A DNA stretch of 64,000 nucleotides from Cellulomonas wangleii. Lineage in GTDB: Bacteria > Actinomycetota > Actinomycetes > Actinomycetales > Cellulomonadaceae. The notes below the pieces were generated by a model, which saw only the letters and a program-made list of their open reading frames with translations, had not been told where the DNA came from and did no database searches. Below, piece after piece: positions 42,001 through 52,883 of the stretch. The translations under genes were made by a program, and so were the position numbers. The stretch lies in NCBI RefSeq assembly GCF_018388445.1, contig NZ_CP074405.1, positions 1,550,001 through 1,614,000 on the forward strand, read 5' to 3'. The first letter of the stretch is position 1. Every line of letters starts with the position of its first letter.

Positions 42001-42627
42001 GAGCGTGCGCTCGCGCAGCTCGGACGGGTCAACCCCCTGGCGCTCGAGGAGTTCGATGCGCTGGAGGAGCGGCACCGGTTCCTCGTCGAGCAGCTCGCCG
42101 ACCTCAAGAAGTCGCGCAGCGACCTGCTGGAGATCGTCAAGGACATCGACCAGCGGGTCGAGCAGGTGTTCACCGAGGCGTACCGGGACACCGCCGCCGC
42201 CTTCGACGTCGTGTTCCCGCGGCTGTTCCCGGGCGGTGAGGGACGGCTGGTCCTCACGGACCCGGACGACATGCTGACCACGGGCATCGAGGTCGAGGCG
42301 CGACCCGCCGGCAAGAAGGTGAAGCGGCTGTCGCTGCTGTCGGGCGGCGAGCGCTCGCTCACGGCCGTCGCGCTGCTGGTGGCGATCTTCAAGGCGCGGC
42401 CGAGCCCGTTCTACGTCATGGACGAGGTCGAGGCTGCGCTGGACGACGCCAACCTGGGCCGGCTGCTGGAGATCTTCCGGGAGCTGCAGCAGGACTCGCA
42501 GCTGATCGTCGTCACGCACCAGAAGCGCACCATGGAGATCGCGGACGCGCTGTACGGGGTCACGATGCGCGGCGACGGCGTGACCACCGTCATCAGCCAG
42601 CGCATGACCGACGACGTCCCCGCCTGA
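39067..42627 (+). CDS. smc: chromosome segregation ATPase SMC
   Basis: Condensin core subunit, 1186 residues. N-terminal ATPase half with Walker A [9 protein letters not shown] (31-39) and Q-loop region [23 protein letters not shown]; two long Ala/Glu/Arg coiled-coil arms; a hinge at about 500-640 ([44 protein letters not shown]); and the C-terminal ATPase half with signature [20 protein letters not shown] and Walker B [18 protein letters not shown]. Complete. The coil regions are unusually Ala-rich, reflecting high GC. No scpAB genes are in the window. Confidence 0.97.
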   Translation: [1186 protein letters not shown]

Positions 42628-42743
42628 GGTCGCGCCCCCCGGCCGCGGGGTCCGGGCGGGTGACCGGGTGACGCCGTGTGAAGGTTGTGCGGGGGTTGCC
42701 CGGCACACCGTGCGTGTGCGCGACGGTCGCGGGCGACCCGTCG

Positions 42744-42758
42744 CAGAATCGTGTCGTG
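42744..42758 (+). promoter_or_regulatory. leaderless-type promoter of small membrane protein gene
   Basis: CAGAAT (42744-42749), six bases, GTG. Confidence 0.4.
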
Positions 42759-43130
42759 GCTGTCGTCATCACGCTTCTCCTCGTCGCCCTCCTCGTCGCC
42801 GCGGTGGCGCTCGTCGCCGTCCCCTCGAGGCCGGACGGCGAGAGCCCGTGGGTCGCGTTCCGGCGTGGTCTGCGTGCGCGCCGCGACCCCGACGTCGAGC
42901 AGGCGGAGGCCGCCCGCGCCGCCGCCGCGCGACCGGTGGACCTGTCGCTGGCCGACTTCCTGCGGGCGACGGCCTCGGAGGGCGACGGCTACCTGCACCC
43001 CGACGAGCTGGCCGAGGACCTGCGCCTCGCCCGTGAGCGCGCCGCCCACGTGCTGCGCGTCGGCCGTGACGCCACCCGGACGCACGACACCCGGGCCGAC
43101 GAGCCCCGCAGCGAGGACGCCCACCGGTGA
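42756..43130 (+). CDS. small single-pass membrane protein between smc and ftsY
   Basis: A 124-residue protein not recognised as a named family. The first about 20 residues (VAVVITLLLVALLVAAVALV) form one membrane helix or signal anchor. A charged cytoplasmic stretch rich in Arg/Asp/Ala follows, and a compact region (LSLADFLRATASEGDGYLHPDELAEDLRLARERAAHVLRV) looks helical. The Arg/Asp-rich end is probably disordered. The start is set by a -10-like hexamer six bases upstream. Nothing in it suggests enzymatic activity. Confidence 0.6.
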   Translation: MAVVITLLLVALLVAAVALVAVPSRPDGESPWVAFRRGLRARRDPDVEQAEAARAAAARPVDLSLADFLRATASEGDGYLHPDELAEDLRLARERAAHVLRVGRDATRTHDTRADEPRSEDAHR

Positions 43131-43185
43131 CGCGGTCCTGACACCGCCCTGACGTCCCGGGTCGCACCGGGGCCGCGCAGCCCGA

Positions 43186-43200
43186 CAGACTGTCCGCGTG
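43186..43200 (+). promoter_or_regulatory. ftsY: leaderless-type promoter of ftsY
   Basis: CAGACT (43186-43191), six bases, GTG. Weak -10 because the first base is C. Confidence 0.35.
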
Positions 43201-44433
43201 GACTTCAACGACCTTCTGCCCTACCTGGTCGGCGTGCCCGTGCTCGCCGCGGGCGTCGCCGCCGCCGTGCGCCTGCGCCGCCGTCCCACGGACACGCCGC
43301 GCACCGACACCCGGCCCGCCGAGACGCCGCCTGCCGGGGGTGCCCCCGCCGCGGGGACCGCCGTCGCGGACCGTCCGGCCGCGCCCGCCGACACCGGACC
43401 CGCCGTGCCCGACGAGGGCCCGGAGGTCACCGGTACGACCGACCTGCTCGAGGTCCCCGAGGACCTCGCGACCCCGCCGCTGGAGACCCCGGCCCCCACC
43501 GCGGGCCGGCTGCGGCGGCTGCGCGAGCGGCTCGCCCGCTCGGGCTCGCCGCTGGGCACCCGGCTGCTGGGCGTGCTCTCGCGCGACCAGCTGACGGAGG
43601 ACGACTGGGACGAGCTCGAGGAGACCCTGCTTCTCGCGGACGTGGGTGCCGGACCCACCGACGAGCTGATCGAGGCGCTGCGCACGCGCGTGCGCGTGGA
43701 GGGGCTGCGGGACGGCGAGCAGGCGCGCGCCGTGCTGCGCGAGCAGCTCCTCGCTCTCGTGGACCCCACGCTCGACCGGACGCTGCACACCACGCCGACC
43801 ACCGGGGAGGACGGCGCCCGCGTGCCGGCCGTCGTCCTCGTCGTCGGGGTGAACGGCACCGGCAAGACCACCACCGTCGGCAAGCTGGCGCGCGTCCTCG
43901 TGGCCGACGGCAGCAGCGTCGTGCTCGGCGCGGCCGACACCTTCCGCGCGGCGGCGGCCGACCAGCTCGAGACCTGGGGCTCACGCGTGGGGGTCCCCAC
44001 GGTCCGCTCCGACCGTGACGGTGCCGACCCGGCCGCGGTCGCGTTCGACGCGGTGCGTGCGGGTGTGCGCGACGGCGCCGACGTCGTGCTCGTCGACACG
44101 GCCGGCCGGCTGCAGAACAAGGCCGGGCTGATGGACGAGCTCGGCAAGATCACGCGCGTCATCACCCGCACGGCCCCGCTGTCCGAGGTGCTGCTCGTGC
44201 TGGACGCGACGACCGGCCAGAACGGGCTGAACCAGGCGCGGGTGTTCGGCGAGGTCGCCGGCGTCACCGGCATCGTGCTGACCAAGCTCGACGGCACCGC
44301 CAAGGGCGGCATCGTCGTGGCGGTGCAGCGCGAGCTGGGGGTGCCGGTCAAGCTGGTCGGGCTGGGTGAGGGTCCCGACGACCTGGCCCCCTTCGACCCG
44401 GAGGCCTTCGTCGACGGTCTGCTGCAGTCCTGA
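43198..44433 (+). CDS. ftsY: signal recognition particle receptor FtsY
   Basis: Membrane receptor GTPase that docks the SRP-ribosome complex, 411 residues. A short hydrophobic N-terminus (LLPYLVGVPVLAAGVAAAV) may anchor it, followed by a Pro/Ala/Asp-rich acidic linker to about residue 95. The N domain spans about 100-190. The G domain has GVNGTGKTTTVGKLA, DTFRAAAADQLETW, VLVDTAGRLQN and LTKLDGTAKGG. It lies in the classic actinobacterial smc-ftsY neighbourhood. A hairpin follows. Confidence 0.95.
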   Translation: MDFNDLLPYLVGVPVLAAGVAAAVRLRRRPTDTPRTDTRPAETPPAGGAPAAGTAVADRPAAPADTGPAVPDEGPEVTGTTDLLEVPEDLATPPLETPAPTAGRLRRLRERLARSGSPLGTRLLGVLSRDQLTEDDWDELEETLLLADVGAGPTDELIEALRTRVRVEGLRDGEQARAVLREQLLALVDPTLDRTLHTTPTTGEDGARVPAVVLVVGVNGTGKTTTVGKLARVLVADGSSVVLGAADTFRAAAADQLETWGSRVGVPTVRSDRDGADPAAVAFDAVRAGVRDGADVVLVDTAGRLQNKAGLMDELGKITRVITRTAPLSEVLLVLDATTGQNGLNQARVFGEVAGVTGIVLTKLDGTAKGGIVVAVQRELGVPVKLVGLGEGPDDLAPFDPEAFVDGLLQS

Positions 44434-44439
44434 GCCGCG

Positions 44440-44466
44440 ACCGGGCCCCGCGCGCCGGGGCCCGGT
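44440..44466 (+). terminator. hairpin terminator after ftsY
   Basis: Perfect 11-bp arms (ACCGGGCCCCG and its complement) around CGCGC, six bases after the stop. Confidence 0.8.
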
Positions 44467-44523
44467 CCGGCCGGACCAGCCGTCGGGACGCGACGTCCCG
44501 AGCACTGGACATCTGCCCAGCAC

Positions 44524-44570
44524 GAAACCCAACGTTTACGCGCGGGGGGCGGCTGTCACACGTGCGTAAC
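44524..44570 (+). promoter_or_regulatory. candidate GlnR boxes upstream of amtB
   Basis: Two elements with the GlnR AC-N9-AC spacing: GAAAC-N6-TTTAC at 44524-44539 and GTCAC-N6-GTAAC at 44555-44570. The second matches the GTNAC-N6-GNAAC consensus at all half-site positions. They lie 80-125 bases before amtB, as in other actinobacteria where GlnR activates this operon under nitrogen limitation. The rest of the 44467-44649 interval has no other clear signal. Confidence 0.55.
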
Positions 44571-44649
44571 CCCCGCGCCGGTACCGCGAAACGCGATCGC
44601 TCCACAGTTGTCCCCGTCCGGCCGCCCGGCTGGCGAGGGGAGTGCAGAC

Positions 44650-46295
<1,646 letters not shown>

Positions 46296-46309
46296 GTCGC
46301 AGCCCACAC

Positions 46310-48106
46310 ATGACGACCGAACGGCTGCCCGCGGGGGGCGCAGCCGGGTCACCGCAGCAGCCGCAGGTCCCGTACCCCGCCGGGGTGCGGGACCTGCGTG
46401 CTGCCCGGCTCGACCTGGCCGCACGGATGACGGGACCGGGTGGGGACGGGGTGGCGCGGCGTCGCGCCGTCGCCGACCTGGTGGTGGGCGCGCTCGCCCG
46501 GCTCTGGACCGAGGCGACGGACGGGCGCGACGTGCAGGGCGTCGCACTGGGCGTCGTGGGGAGCGTCGGGCGCGGCGACGCCGGCCCGGTGTCCGACCTC
46601 GACCTCCTGCTCGTGCACGAGGGCCGGGCGCGCTCGGCCGAGGAGCTCGGCGGCCTGGCCGAGCGCCTGTGGTACCCGATCTGGGACGCCGGGCTCGACC
46701 TCGACCACTCGGTGCGGTCGCTGGCGCAGTGCCGGCAGGTCGCGTCCAAGGACCTGCCCGCGGCCGTCGGGCTGCTCGAGCTGCAGCCCGTCGCGGGCGA
46801 CGGGGTCGTCATCGCACGGGCGACGTCGGCCCTGCTCGCCGACTGGCGCTCCGCCGCGCGCAGGCGCCTTCCGGAGCTCCTCGCGTCGACCCGGCAGCGC
46901 GCGGACCGGCACGGGGAGCTCGCCTACCTCATCGAGCCGGACCTCAAGGAGGCCCGCGGCGGCATCCGTGACGCCGTGGTGCTCTCGGCGCTCGCCGCGA
47001 CGTGGCTCACCGACCGGCCGCACGGCGCCGTCGACCACGCGTACACGCACCTGCTCGACGTGCGCGACGCGCTGCAGGTCGTCACGCGGCGCCGCACCAA
47101 CCGCCTGCTGCAGGCGGACCAGGACGAGGTGGCCGCGCTCGTCGGCTTCGACGACCGGGACGACCTGCTCGCCTCCATCGCCGAGGCCGGGCGCGTGATC
47201 TCCTACGCGCTCGACACGACCGCACGCAACGCACGGCAGGCCCTGCAGCGCCCCGCCCGCAAGCCCGTGCTGGTCCGGGGACGGCGCACCCCGCCCCGGC
47301 TGCGCACGATCGCCGAGGGCCTGGTCGAGCACGACGGGGAGATCGTCCTGGCCGTGGACGCTCGGCCCTCCGAGGACCCGGTGCTGTCCCTGCGTGCGGC
47401 CGCGACGGCCACGCGCACGGGGCTCGTGCTGTCACCCGTCACCGTGGCGAGCCTCGAGACGACACCGCCGCTGCCGACCCCCTGGCCGCGCGCGGCGCGC
47501 CAGCAGCTGCTGCACCTGCTGGGCTCGGGGCACGCGCAGGTCCCCGTGTGGGAGGCGCTGGACCTGGCCGGGGTGGCGACCACCTGGATCCCGGAGTGGG
47601 CGGGCGTGCGCAACCGGCCGCAGCGCTCGGCCATCCACCGGCACACCGTGGACCGGCACCTCGTCGAGACCGTGGCGCGCGCCGGCCGGGACCGTCGCGC
47701 GGTGGAGGCCCCCGACACGCTCCTGCTCGCGGCGCTGCTGCACGACATCGGCAAGCGCGCGGGGGCGGGGGACCACTCCGTCGAGGGCGCCCGCCTGGCG
47801 GGGCCGGTCGTGGCGCGCATGGGATTCGGCCCCCAGGTCGTCGCCGACGTCACGCGCCTGGTCCGCGAGCACCTGACGCTCGCCGAGCTGGCCACGACGG
47901 CCGACCCGGACGACCCGGCGACGCTCGCACGGCTCCTCGACGCGGTGGACGGCAGGGTCGACATGCTGACGATGCTGCGCGCGCTCACGGAGGCCGACGC
48001 CTCCGCCGCGGGCCCCGCCGCGTGGACCACGTGGCGGGCCACGCTCGTCGACGACCTGACCGCCAGAGCCGCACGGGCGCTGGCGGGTACCCTGGGACGT
48101 CCGTAG
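46310..48106 (+). CDS. glnD: PII nucleotidyltransferase-like GlnD lacking ACT domains
   Basis: A 598-residue GlnD. The nucleotidyltransferase motif [19 protein letters not shown] (about 84-103) and the GlnD-type helical domain ([20 protein letters not shown]) are intact. The HD domain carries [15 protein letters not shown] and DHSVEGA. After the HD domain the protein ends (GTLGRP). The paired C-terminal ACT domains that sense glutamine in classic GlnD (about 850-890 residues) are absent. Only about 30 bases remain before ffh, so there is no downstream remnant. It probably modifies GlnK in the same operon. Confidence 0.85.
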   Translation: MTTERLPAGGAAGSPQQPQVPYPAGVRDLRAARLDLAARMTGPGGDGVARRRAVADLVVGALARLWTEATDGRDVQGVALGVVGSVGRGDAGPVSDLDLLLVHEGRARSAEELGGLAERLWYPIWDAGLDLDHSVRSLAQCRQVASKDLPAAVGLLELQPVAGDGVVIARATSALLADWRSAARRRLPELLASTRQRADRHGELAYLIEPDLKEARGGIRDAVVLSALAATWLTDRPHGAVDHAYTHLLDVRDALQVVTRRRTNRLLQADQDEVAALVGFDDRDDLLASIAEAGRVISYALDTTARNARQALQRPARKPVLVRGRRTPPRLRTIAEGLVEHDGEIVLAVDARPSEDPVLSLRAAATATRTGLVLSPVTVASLETTPPLPTPWPRAARQQLLHLLGSGHAQVPVWEALDLAGVATTWIPEWAGVRNRPQRSAIHRHTVDRHLVETVARAGRDRRAVEAPDTLLLAALLHDIGKRAGAGDHSVEGARLAGPVVARMGFGPQVVADVTRLVREHLTLAELATTADPDDPATLARLLDAVDGRVDMLTMLRALTEADASAAGPAAWTTWRATLVDDLTARAARALAGTLGRP

Positions 48107-48135
48107 CCGTCCGTCCGACCACCGCGAGGCCCAGG

Positions 48136-49752
48136 TTGTTCGCCACCCTCTCCGACCGTCTCACGTCGACGTTCAAGAACCTCCGTGCGAAGGGTCGCCT
48201 GTCCGAGGCGGACATCGACGCGACGATCCGTGAGATCCGCCGCGCGCTGCTCGACGCGGACGTCGCCGTTCCCGTCGTCCGGCAGTTCACCGGCGCCGTG
48301 CGCGAGCGCGCCCTCTCGGCCGAGGTGTCGGGGGCTCTGAACCCGGCGCAGCAGGTCGTCAAGATCGTCAACGACGAGCTCGTGGCGATCCTGGGCGGCC
48401 AGACGCGCCCGCTGACGTTCGCCAAGCAGCCGCCGACCGTCATCATGCTCGCGGGCCTCCAGGGCGCCGGGAAGACGACGCTCGCGGGCAAGCTCGCGCG
48501 GTGGCTGCGCGAGCAGGGGCACACGCCGCTGCTCGTCGCCGCGGACCTGCAGCGCCCCAACGCGGTCACGCAGCTCCAGGTCGTCGGCGAGCGCGCGGGC
48601 GTGCCCGTGTTCGCACCGCACCCGGGCAACCAGGGCGCCGACGACGTGCTGCCCGCGGGCGCCGACCCGGTGGCCGTGGCGCAGGCGGGGCTCGAGACGG
48701 CCCGGCAGAAGCAGCACGACGTCGTCATCGTCGACACCGCCGGCCGCCTCGGCGTGGACGCCGAGCTCATGGCGCAGGCGTCGGACATCCGCGACGCCGT
48801 CTCCCCGGACGAGATCCTCTTCGTCGTCGACGCGATGATCGGCCAGGACGCCGTGACCACGGCGCAGGCCTTCGCCGACGGCGTCGGTTTCACCGGTGTG
48901 GTCCTGTCGAAGCTCGACGGCGACGCGCGCGGTGGTGCGGCGCTGTCGATCGCCAGCGTGACCGGGCGTCCGATCATGTTCGCGTCGACCGGTGAGAAGC
49001 TCACGGACTTCGAGGTCTTCCACCCGGACCGCATGGCCTCGCGCATCCTCGACATGGGCGACGTTCTGACGCTCATCGAGCAGGCCGAGAAGGCGTTCGA
49101 CGCCGGCGAGGCCGAGAAGATGGCCGGCAAGCTCGTCTCCGGCGAGGACTTCACGCTCGAGGACTTCCTCGTGCAGATGCAGCAGCTGAAGAACATGGGC
49201 TCCATCAAGAAGATGTTCGGCATGCTGCCGGGCATGGGGCAGATGCGTGAGGCCCTGGAGAACTTCGACGAGCGCGAGGTCGACCGCATCGAGGCGATCA
49301 TCCGCTCGATGACGCCGGGCGAGCGGCAGAACCCGAAGATCATCAACGGCTCGCGCCGTGCGCGCATCGCGCGCGGGTCCGGCACCACCACGAGCGAGAT
49401 CAACCAGCTGCTCGAGCGGTTCGACGGTGCCCGCAAGATGATGCGCCAGATGGCCAAGGGCGGCGGCATGCCCGGCGGGATGCCCGGCATGGGCAACCTG
49501 CCCGGCATGGGGGGCAAGAAGTCCCGCGGCAAGCAGGCGCCCGCCAAGCGGGCCAAGGGCGCGCGGTCGGGCAACCCCGCCAAGCGGGCCGAGCAGGAGC
49601 GCGCCGCGGCCGCACGGGCGGCGGGCGGCGCGCCGGCCGCACCGTCGGGCTCCGCGTTCGGGCTCGGGGGCGCTCCTGCGCCCGCCGACCCGGCGTCGTT
49701 CGACCCGAGCGACCTGCCGGCCGGGCTGGGTGACCTCTTCAAGGGCCGCTGA
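48136..49752 (+). CDS. ffh: signal recognition particle protein Ffh (SRP54)
   Basis: SRP GTPase binding signal sequences, 538 residues. The start is taken as TTG because the conserved LFATLSDRLTSTFKNLR begins there and GCGAGG lies upstream. NG domain: GLQGAGKTTLAGKLA, DLQRPNAVTQLQ, VIVDTAGRLGVD, LSKLDGDARGG. The M domain (about 330-460) holds the Met-rich groove (MQQLKNMGSIKKMFGMLPGM) and the RNA-binding RARIARGSG helix. A Lys/Ala-rich tail extends it beyond the usual length. Confidence 0.95.
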   Translation: MFATLSDRLTSTFKNLRAKGRLSEADIDATIREIRRALLDADVAVPVVRQFTGAVRERALSAEVSGALNPAQQVVKIVNDELVAILGGQTRPLTFAKQPPTVIMLAGLQGAGKTTLAGKLARWLREQGHTPLLVAADLQRPNAVTQLQVVGERAGVPVFAPHPGNQGADDVLPAGADPVAVAQAGLETARQKQHDVVIVDTAGRLGVDAELMAQASDIRDAVSPDEILFVVDAMIGQDAVTTAQAFADGVGFTGVVLSKLDGDARGGAALSIASVTGRPIMFASTGEKLTDFEVFHPDRMASRILDMGDVLTLIEQAEKAFDAGEAEKMAGKLVSGEDFTLEDFLVQMQQLKNMGSIKKMFGMLPGMGQMREALENFDEREVDRIEAIIRSMTPGERQNPKIINGSRRARIARGSGTTTSEINQLLERFDGARKMMRQMAKGGGMPGGMPGMGNLPGMGGKKSRGKQAPAKRAKGARSGNPAKRAEQERAAAARAAGGAPAAPSGSAFGLGGAPAPADPASFDPSDLPAGLGDLFKGR

Positions 49753-49755
49753 GGC

Positions 49756-50844
49756 GTGATCACGCACCTGCGCGGCACGGTCGTCCTCGACGACGACCAC
49801 GAGGTCGGTGACGCGTGGGTCGTGGGGGACCGGCTCTCCCTCGAGCGCCCGGACCGGGCGCCCGACACCGTGCTGGAGGGCTGGGTGCTGCCCGGGCTCG
49901 TCGACGTGCACTGCCACGTCGGCCTCGCGTCCGACGGCCCGGTCGACGACGCCACCGCGGAGGCGCAGGCGCGCGCCGACCGGGACGCCGGTGTCCTGCT
50001 GGTGCGCGACGCTGGCTCGCCCGCGGACACCCGCTGGATGGACGCGCGGGCGGACCTGCCGCGCCTGCTGCGGGCCGGGCGGCACCTGGCACGCCCCAAG
50101 CGCTACCTGCGGCACTACGGACGCGAGCTCGCCGACGCCGCGCAGCTGCCGCAGGCCGTGCGCGAGGAGGCGGCCCGCGGCGACGGCTGGGTCAAGCTCG
50201 TGGCCGACTGGATCGACCGCGACCTCGGCCCCGACGGTGACCTGCGTCCGCTCTGGTCGGACGAGGTGCTGGCCGACGCGGTCACGGCCGCGCACGACGC
50301 CGGCGCCCGTGTCACGGCCCACACGTTCAGCCACGAGGCGCTCGACGGGCTGCTGGACGCCGGCGTCGACGGGCTGGAGCACGCGACGGGAGCGACGCCG
50401 GAGCAGATCGAGCGGATCGCCGCCGCAGGGGTGCCGGTCACGGCGACCCTGCTGCAGGTGGGGCAGTTCGCCGCCATCGCCGCCCAGGGGGAGGCGCGCT
50501 ACCCCCGGTTCGCCGCCCGCATGCGGGCGATGCACGCGCGGCGGTACGAGCACGTGCGTCACCTGCACGACGCGGGCGTGCGGGTGCTGCTCGGCACCGA
50601 CGCGGGCGGCACGATCGCGCACGGCCGCGTCGCCGACGAGGCCGTCGAGATGGTGCGCGCCGGCATCCCCGCGCGCGACGTCGTCGCTGCCGCGTCGTGG
50701 CGGACGCGGGCGTGGCTCGGCGTGCCGGGCATCGCCGAGGGGGCGAGCGCCGACGTGGTCGTCTACGACGAGGACCCGCGTGCGGACGTGGGGGCGCTGA
50801 CGCGCCCGCGGGCCGTGCTGCTGCGGGGTGCCCGCGTCCGGTGA
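49756..50844 (+). CDS. amidohydrolase-superfamily metal-dependent hydrolase
   Basis: A 362-residue TIM-barrel amidohydrolase related to imidazolonepropionase/cytosine-deaminase-like and uncharacterised Ade/HutI-type proteins. Metal ligands: DVHCHVG (His-x-His), Lys in GWVKLVADWI (probable carboxylated Lys), His in VTAHTFSHEA, His in GLEHATGA and Asp in LLGTDAGGT. The substrate is unknown. It starts at GTG three bases after the ffh stop, so it is probably in the ffh transcript. Confidence 0.8.
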   Translation: MITHLRGTVVLDDDHEVGDAWVVGDRLSLERPDRAPDTVLEGWVLPGLVDVHCHVGLASDGPVDDATAEAQARADRDAGVLLVRDAGSPADTRWMDARADLPRLLRAGRHLARPKRYLRHYGRELADAAQLPQAVREEAARGDGWVKLVADWIDRDLGPDGDLRPLWSDEVLADAVTAAHDAGARVTAHTFSHEALDGLLDAGVDGLEHATGATPEQIERIAAAGVPVTATLLQVGQFAAIAAQGEARYPRFAARMRAMHARRYEHVRHLHDAGVRVLLGTDAGGTIAHGRVADEAVEMVRAGIPARDVVAAASWRTRAWLGVPGIAEGASADVVVYDEDPRADVGALTRPRAVLLRGARVR

Positions 50845-50877
50845 CGGCCCGCGCCCGGTGCCGGCGTCCGGGGTGCG

Positions 50878-51324
50878 TCAGCCGGCGACCGCCCCGGACG
50901 TGAGAGCGGCGGCGCCGCGCTTGGAGCGCTCCACCCCCGGGGGCATCGCGGCGACGAACCGCTGCCACGGGCCGGCAGTCCCTCGGAAGTGCTTCGGGTC
51001 GAGCACCAACGACGCACCGGTGCGCGTGACGAGCTCGACGTCGCCGTCGTCGTCCTCGCCCAGCAGGACCACGTCCTCCGTGCGGACCGCGACGCCCGCC
51101 GAGACCAGGACGAGCCGGCCCGGCCCGAGGCTGATCTGCGCGCCGCGCTGAGGTCCGAAGAACCGGCCGCTGTGGAACGTGACGCGCGCGCCCCCCGGCG
51201 ACGGGCGCTGGTCGGCCGCGACGCCACCCCCGGCGAGGTCGCGCGCGATGTCGCGCCGGCTCATGCCGGTGAACGTGCGCAGGGGCATCCGGATCGGGTG
51301 GTCGAGGAGGTCATGGGGCGTCAC
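50878..51324 (-). CDS. hypothetical protein
   Basis: A 148-residue protein with no recognised domain, transcribed against its neighbours. A basic N-terminus ([26 protein letters not shown]) is followed by short alternating beta-type stretches ([46 protein letters not shown]), then [20 protein letters not shown] near the end. Other possible starts are in-frame Met codons within the first 30 residues. No signal peptide or membrane helix. Function cannot be guessed. Confidence 0.55.
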   Translation of the reverse strand: MTPHDLLDHPIRMPLRTFTGMSRRDIARDLAGGGVAADQRPSPGGARVTFHSGRFFGPQRGAQISLGPGRLVLVSAGVAVRTEDVVLLGEDDDGDVELVTRTGASLVLDPKHFRGTAGPWQRFVAAMPPGVERSKRGAAALTSGAVAG

Positions 51325-51416
51325 AGTCGTCGGCGGGACACGTGATCGGACGCCAGCGCGCGGACCCCTCGTGCGACACGCTCTACCGCGGCCGACCGCG
51401 GCGTGTGCTCGATTCG

Positions 51417-51443
51417 TTGCCGCCGCGCCACGTCTGGCACAAT
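51417..51443 (+). promoter_or_regulatory. possible rpsP promoter
   Basis: TTGCCG and CACAAT with a short 15-base spacer in an unusually AT-containing stretch. The leader from about 51450 to the start codon at 51573 would be about 120 bases. Tentative. Confidence 0.35.
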
Positions 51444-51572
51444 GGTCGGTTGTACTCGGTCCGTGCAGCCCCTCTACCTGCCCGGTGCCGTGTCCTCCGG
51501 CCGGAACGGCGCACCCACCCCACGGGACGCGCCGCGAGGCCACCCCAGCAGACATCAGGAGAACACCACCTC

Positions 51573-51998
51573 GTGGCAACGAAGATCCGTCTCAAGCGCA
51601 TGGGCAAGATCCGCGCGCCGTACTACCGCATCGTCGTCGCCGACTCGCGCACCAAGCGCGACGGTCGCGTGATCGAGGAGATCGGCAAGTACCACCCCAC
51701 CGAGGAGCCCTCGCTCATCGAGATCACCTCGGAGCGGGCGCAGTACTGGCTGGGCGTCGGCGCGCAGCCGACCGAGCAGGTGCTGGTGCTGCTCAAGGTC
51801 ACCGGTGACTGGCAGAAGTTCAAGGGCCTGCCGGGTGCCGAGGGCACGCTGCGCGTGAAGGAGCCCAAGGCCGACGCGAAGGCTGCCGTCGAGGCTGCCG
51901 CGCTCGACGCCGAGAAGGTCAAGGCCAAGGCGTCCGAGAAGAAGGCCGCCGCCACGGAGGAGCCCGCCGCGGCTCCCGCCGAGGACGAGCAGGCCTGA
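51573..51998 (+). CDS. rpsP: 30S ribosomal protein S16
   Basis: Small-subunit protein with the S16 fold: [54 protein letters not shown] Lys/Ala/Glu-rich tail of about 45 residues is typical for actinobacteria; total 141 residues. Begins at GTG after TCAGGAGAAC (AGGAG, about 13 bases upstream). Heads rpsP-khpA-rimM-trmD. Confidence 0.96.
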   Translation: MATKIRLKRMGKIRAPYYRIVVADSRTKRDGRVIEEIGKYHPTEEPSLIEITSERAQYWLGVGAQPTEQVLVLLKVTGDWQKFKGLPGAEGTLRVKEPKADAKAAVEAAALDAEKVKAKASEKKAAATEEPAAAPAEDEQA

Positions 51999-52237
51999 TG
52001 CTGGCCGACGCGCTCGAGCACCTCGTGCGGGGCATCGTCGACCACCCCGACGACGTGCACGTCCGTGCGTCGTCGCTGCGCCGCGGTGAGATGCTCGAGG
52101 TGCGCGTGCACCCCGAGGACCTCGGGCGCGTCATCGGTCGGGGCGGCCGGACCGCGCGTGCGCTGCGCACGGTGGTCGGGGCGCTCTCGCCGGACGGTGC
52201 CGTGCGCGTCGACGTGGTCGACGTCGACCGGCGCTGA
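51998..52237 (+). CDS. khpA: KH-domain RNA-binding protein KhpA
   Basis: A 79-residue single KH domain with the GxxG loop in VIGRGGRTARALRTVV. Widely conserved between rpsP and rimM; thought to act with KhpB in RNA handling and cell-wall growth. Its ATG shares one base with the rpsP stop. A hairpin after it could reduce read-through to rimM. Confidence 0.92.
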   Translation: MLADALEHLVRGIVDHPDDVHVRASSLRRGEMLEVRVHPEDLGRVIGRGGRTARALRTVVGALSPDGAVRVDVVDVDRR

Positions 52238-52249
52238 CCGCAGACACCC

Positions 52250-52284
52250 GACGGCCCGGTCCCTCGACGAGGGGCCGGGCCGTC
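52250..52284 (+). terminator. hairpin between khpA and rimM
   Basis: 16-base arms (52250-52265 and 52269-52284) pairing with one T-G wobble around a GAC loop. A terminator or attenuator; no T-run. Confidence 0.7.
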
Positions 52285-52316
52285 GTCGTCCCCGACACGT
52301 CGGGGGAGGGAGTGAC

Positions 52317-52880
52317 ATGCTGCTGACCGTCGCCAGGGTCGGGCGTCCGCACGGCCTGCGGGGTGAGGTCGCACTCGACGTGCGCACCGACGTCCCGCAG
52401 GAGCGTCTGGTCGTCGGAGCCCGGTTCGTCACCGAGCCCGCTGCGGCGGGCCCGCTCGAGATCGCGCACGTGCGCGAGGCCCAGGGCCGGTGGTACGTGA
52501 CGTTCGCGCAGGCGGACGACCGCACCGCGGCCGAGGGGCTGCGCGGCGTCGAGCTGCTCGTCGACAGCGACGAGGACACGGACGACGACGACGACGGCTG
52601 GTACCCGCACGAGCTCGCGGGCCTGCGCGCCGAGCACGTCGCCGACGGGCGTCCGCTCGGCGAGGTCGTGGGGCTCGAGCACCTGCCGGCCCACGACGTG
52701 CTCGTGCTGCGGGAACCCGACGGTGCGCGCACGCTCGTGCCGTTCGTCGAGGCCATCGTGCCCGTGGTCGACGTGGCCGGTGGCCGGGTCGTGCTCGACC
52801 CGCCGGGCGGTCTGCTCGCGGCCGACGCGGCCAACCTCGTCGTCAGCGACGAGACCCGCGGCACGGGCGAGGAGGCCTGA
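52317..52880 (+). CDS. rimM: 16S rRNA processing protein RimM
   Basis: Helps 30S maturation by binding S19. The N-terminal RimM beta-barrel ([21 protein letters not shown]) and the PRC-barrel ([15 protein letters not shown] ... [27 protein letters not shown]) are clear; 187 residues. An acidic run (EDTDDDDDG) joins them. GGGGGAGGG precedes the ATG. Four bases from trmD. Confidence 0.94.
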   Translation: MLLTVARVGRPHGLRGEVALDVRTDVPQERLVVGARFVTEPAAAGPLEIAHVREAQGRWYVTFAQADDRTAAEGLRGVELLVDSDEDTDDDDDGWYPHELAGLRAEHVADGRPLGEVVGLEHLPAHDVLVLREPDGARTLVPFVEAIVPVVDVAGGRVVLDPPGGLLAADAANLVVSDETRGTGEEA

Positions 52881-52883
52881 GGC

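Noticed and set aside
46310..48106. Frameshift removing the GlnD ACT domains
   Set aside because: Only about 30 bases separate the glnD stop from ffh, so no hidden ACT-coding DNA is left.
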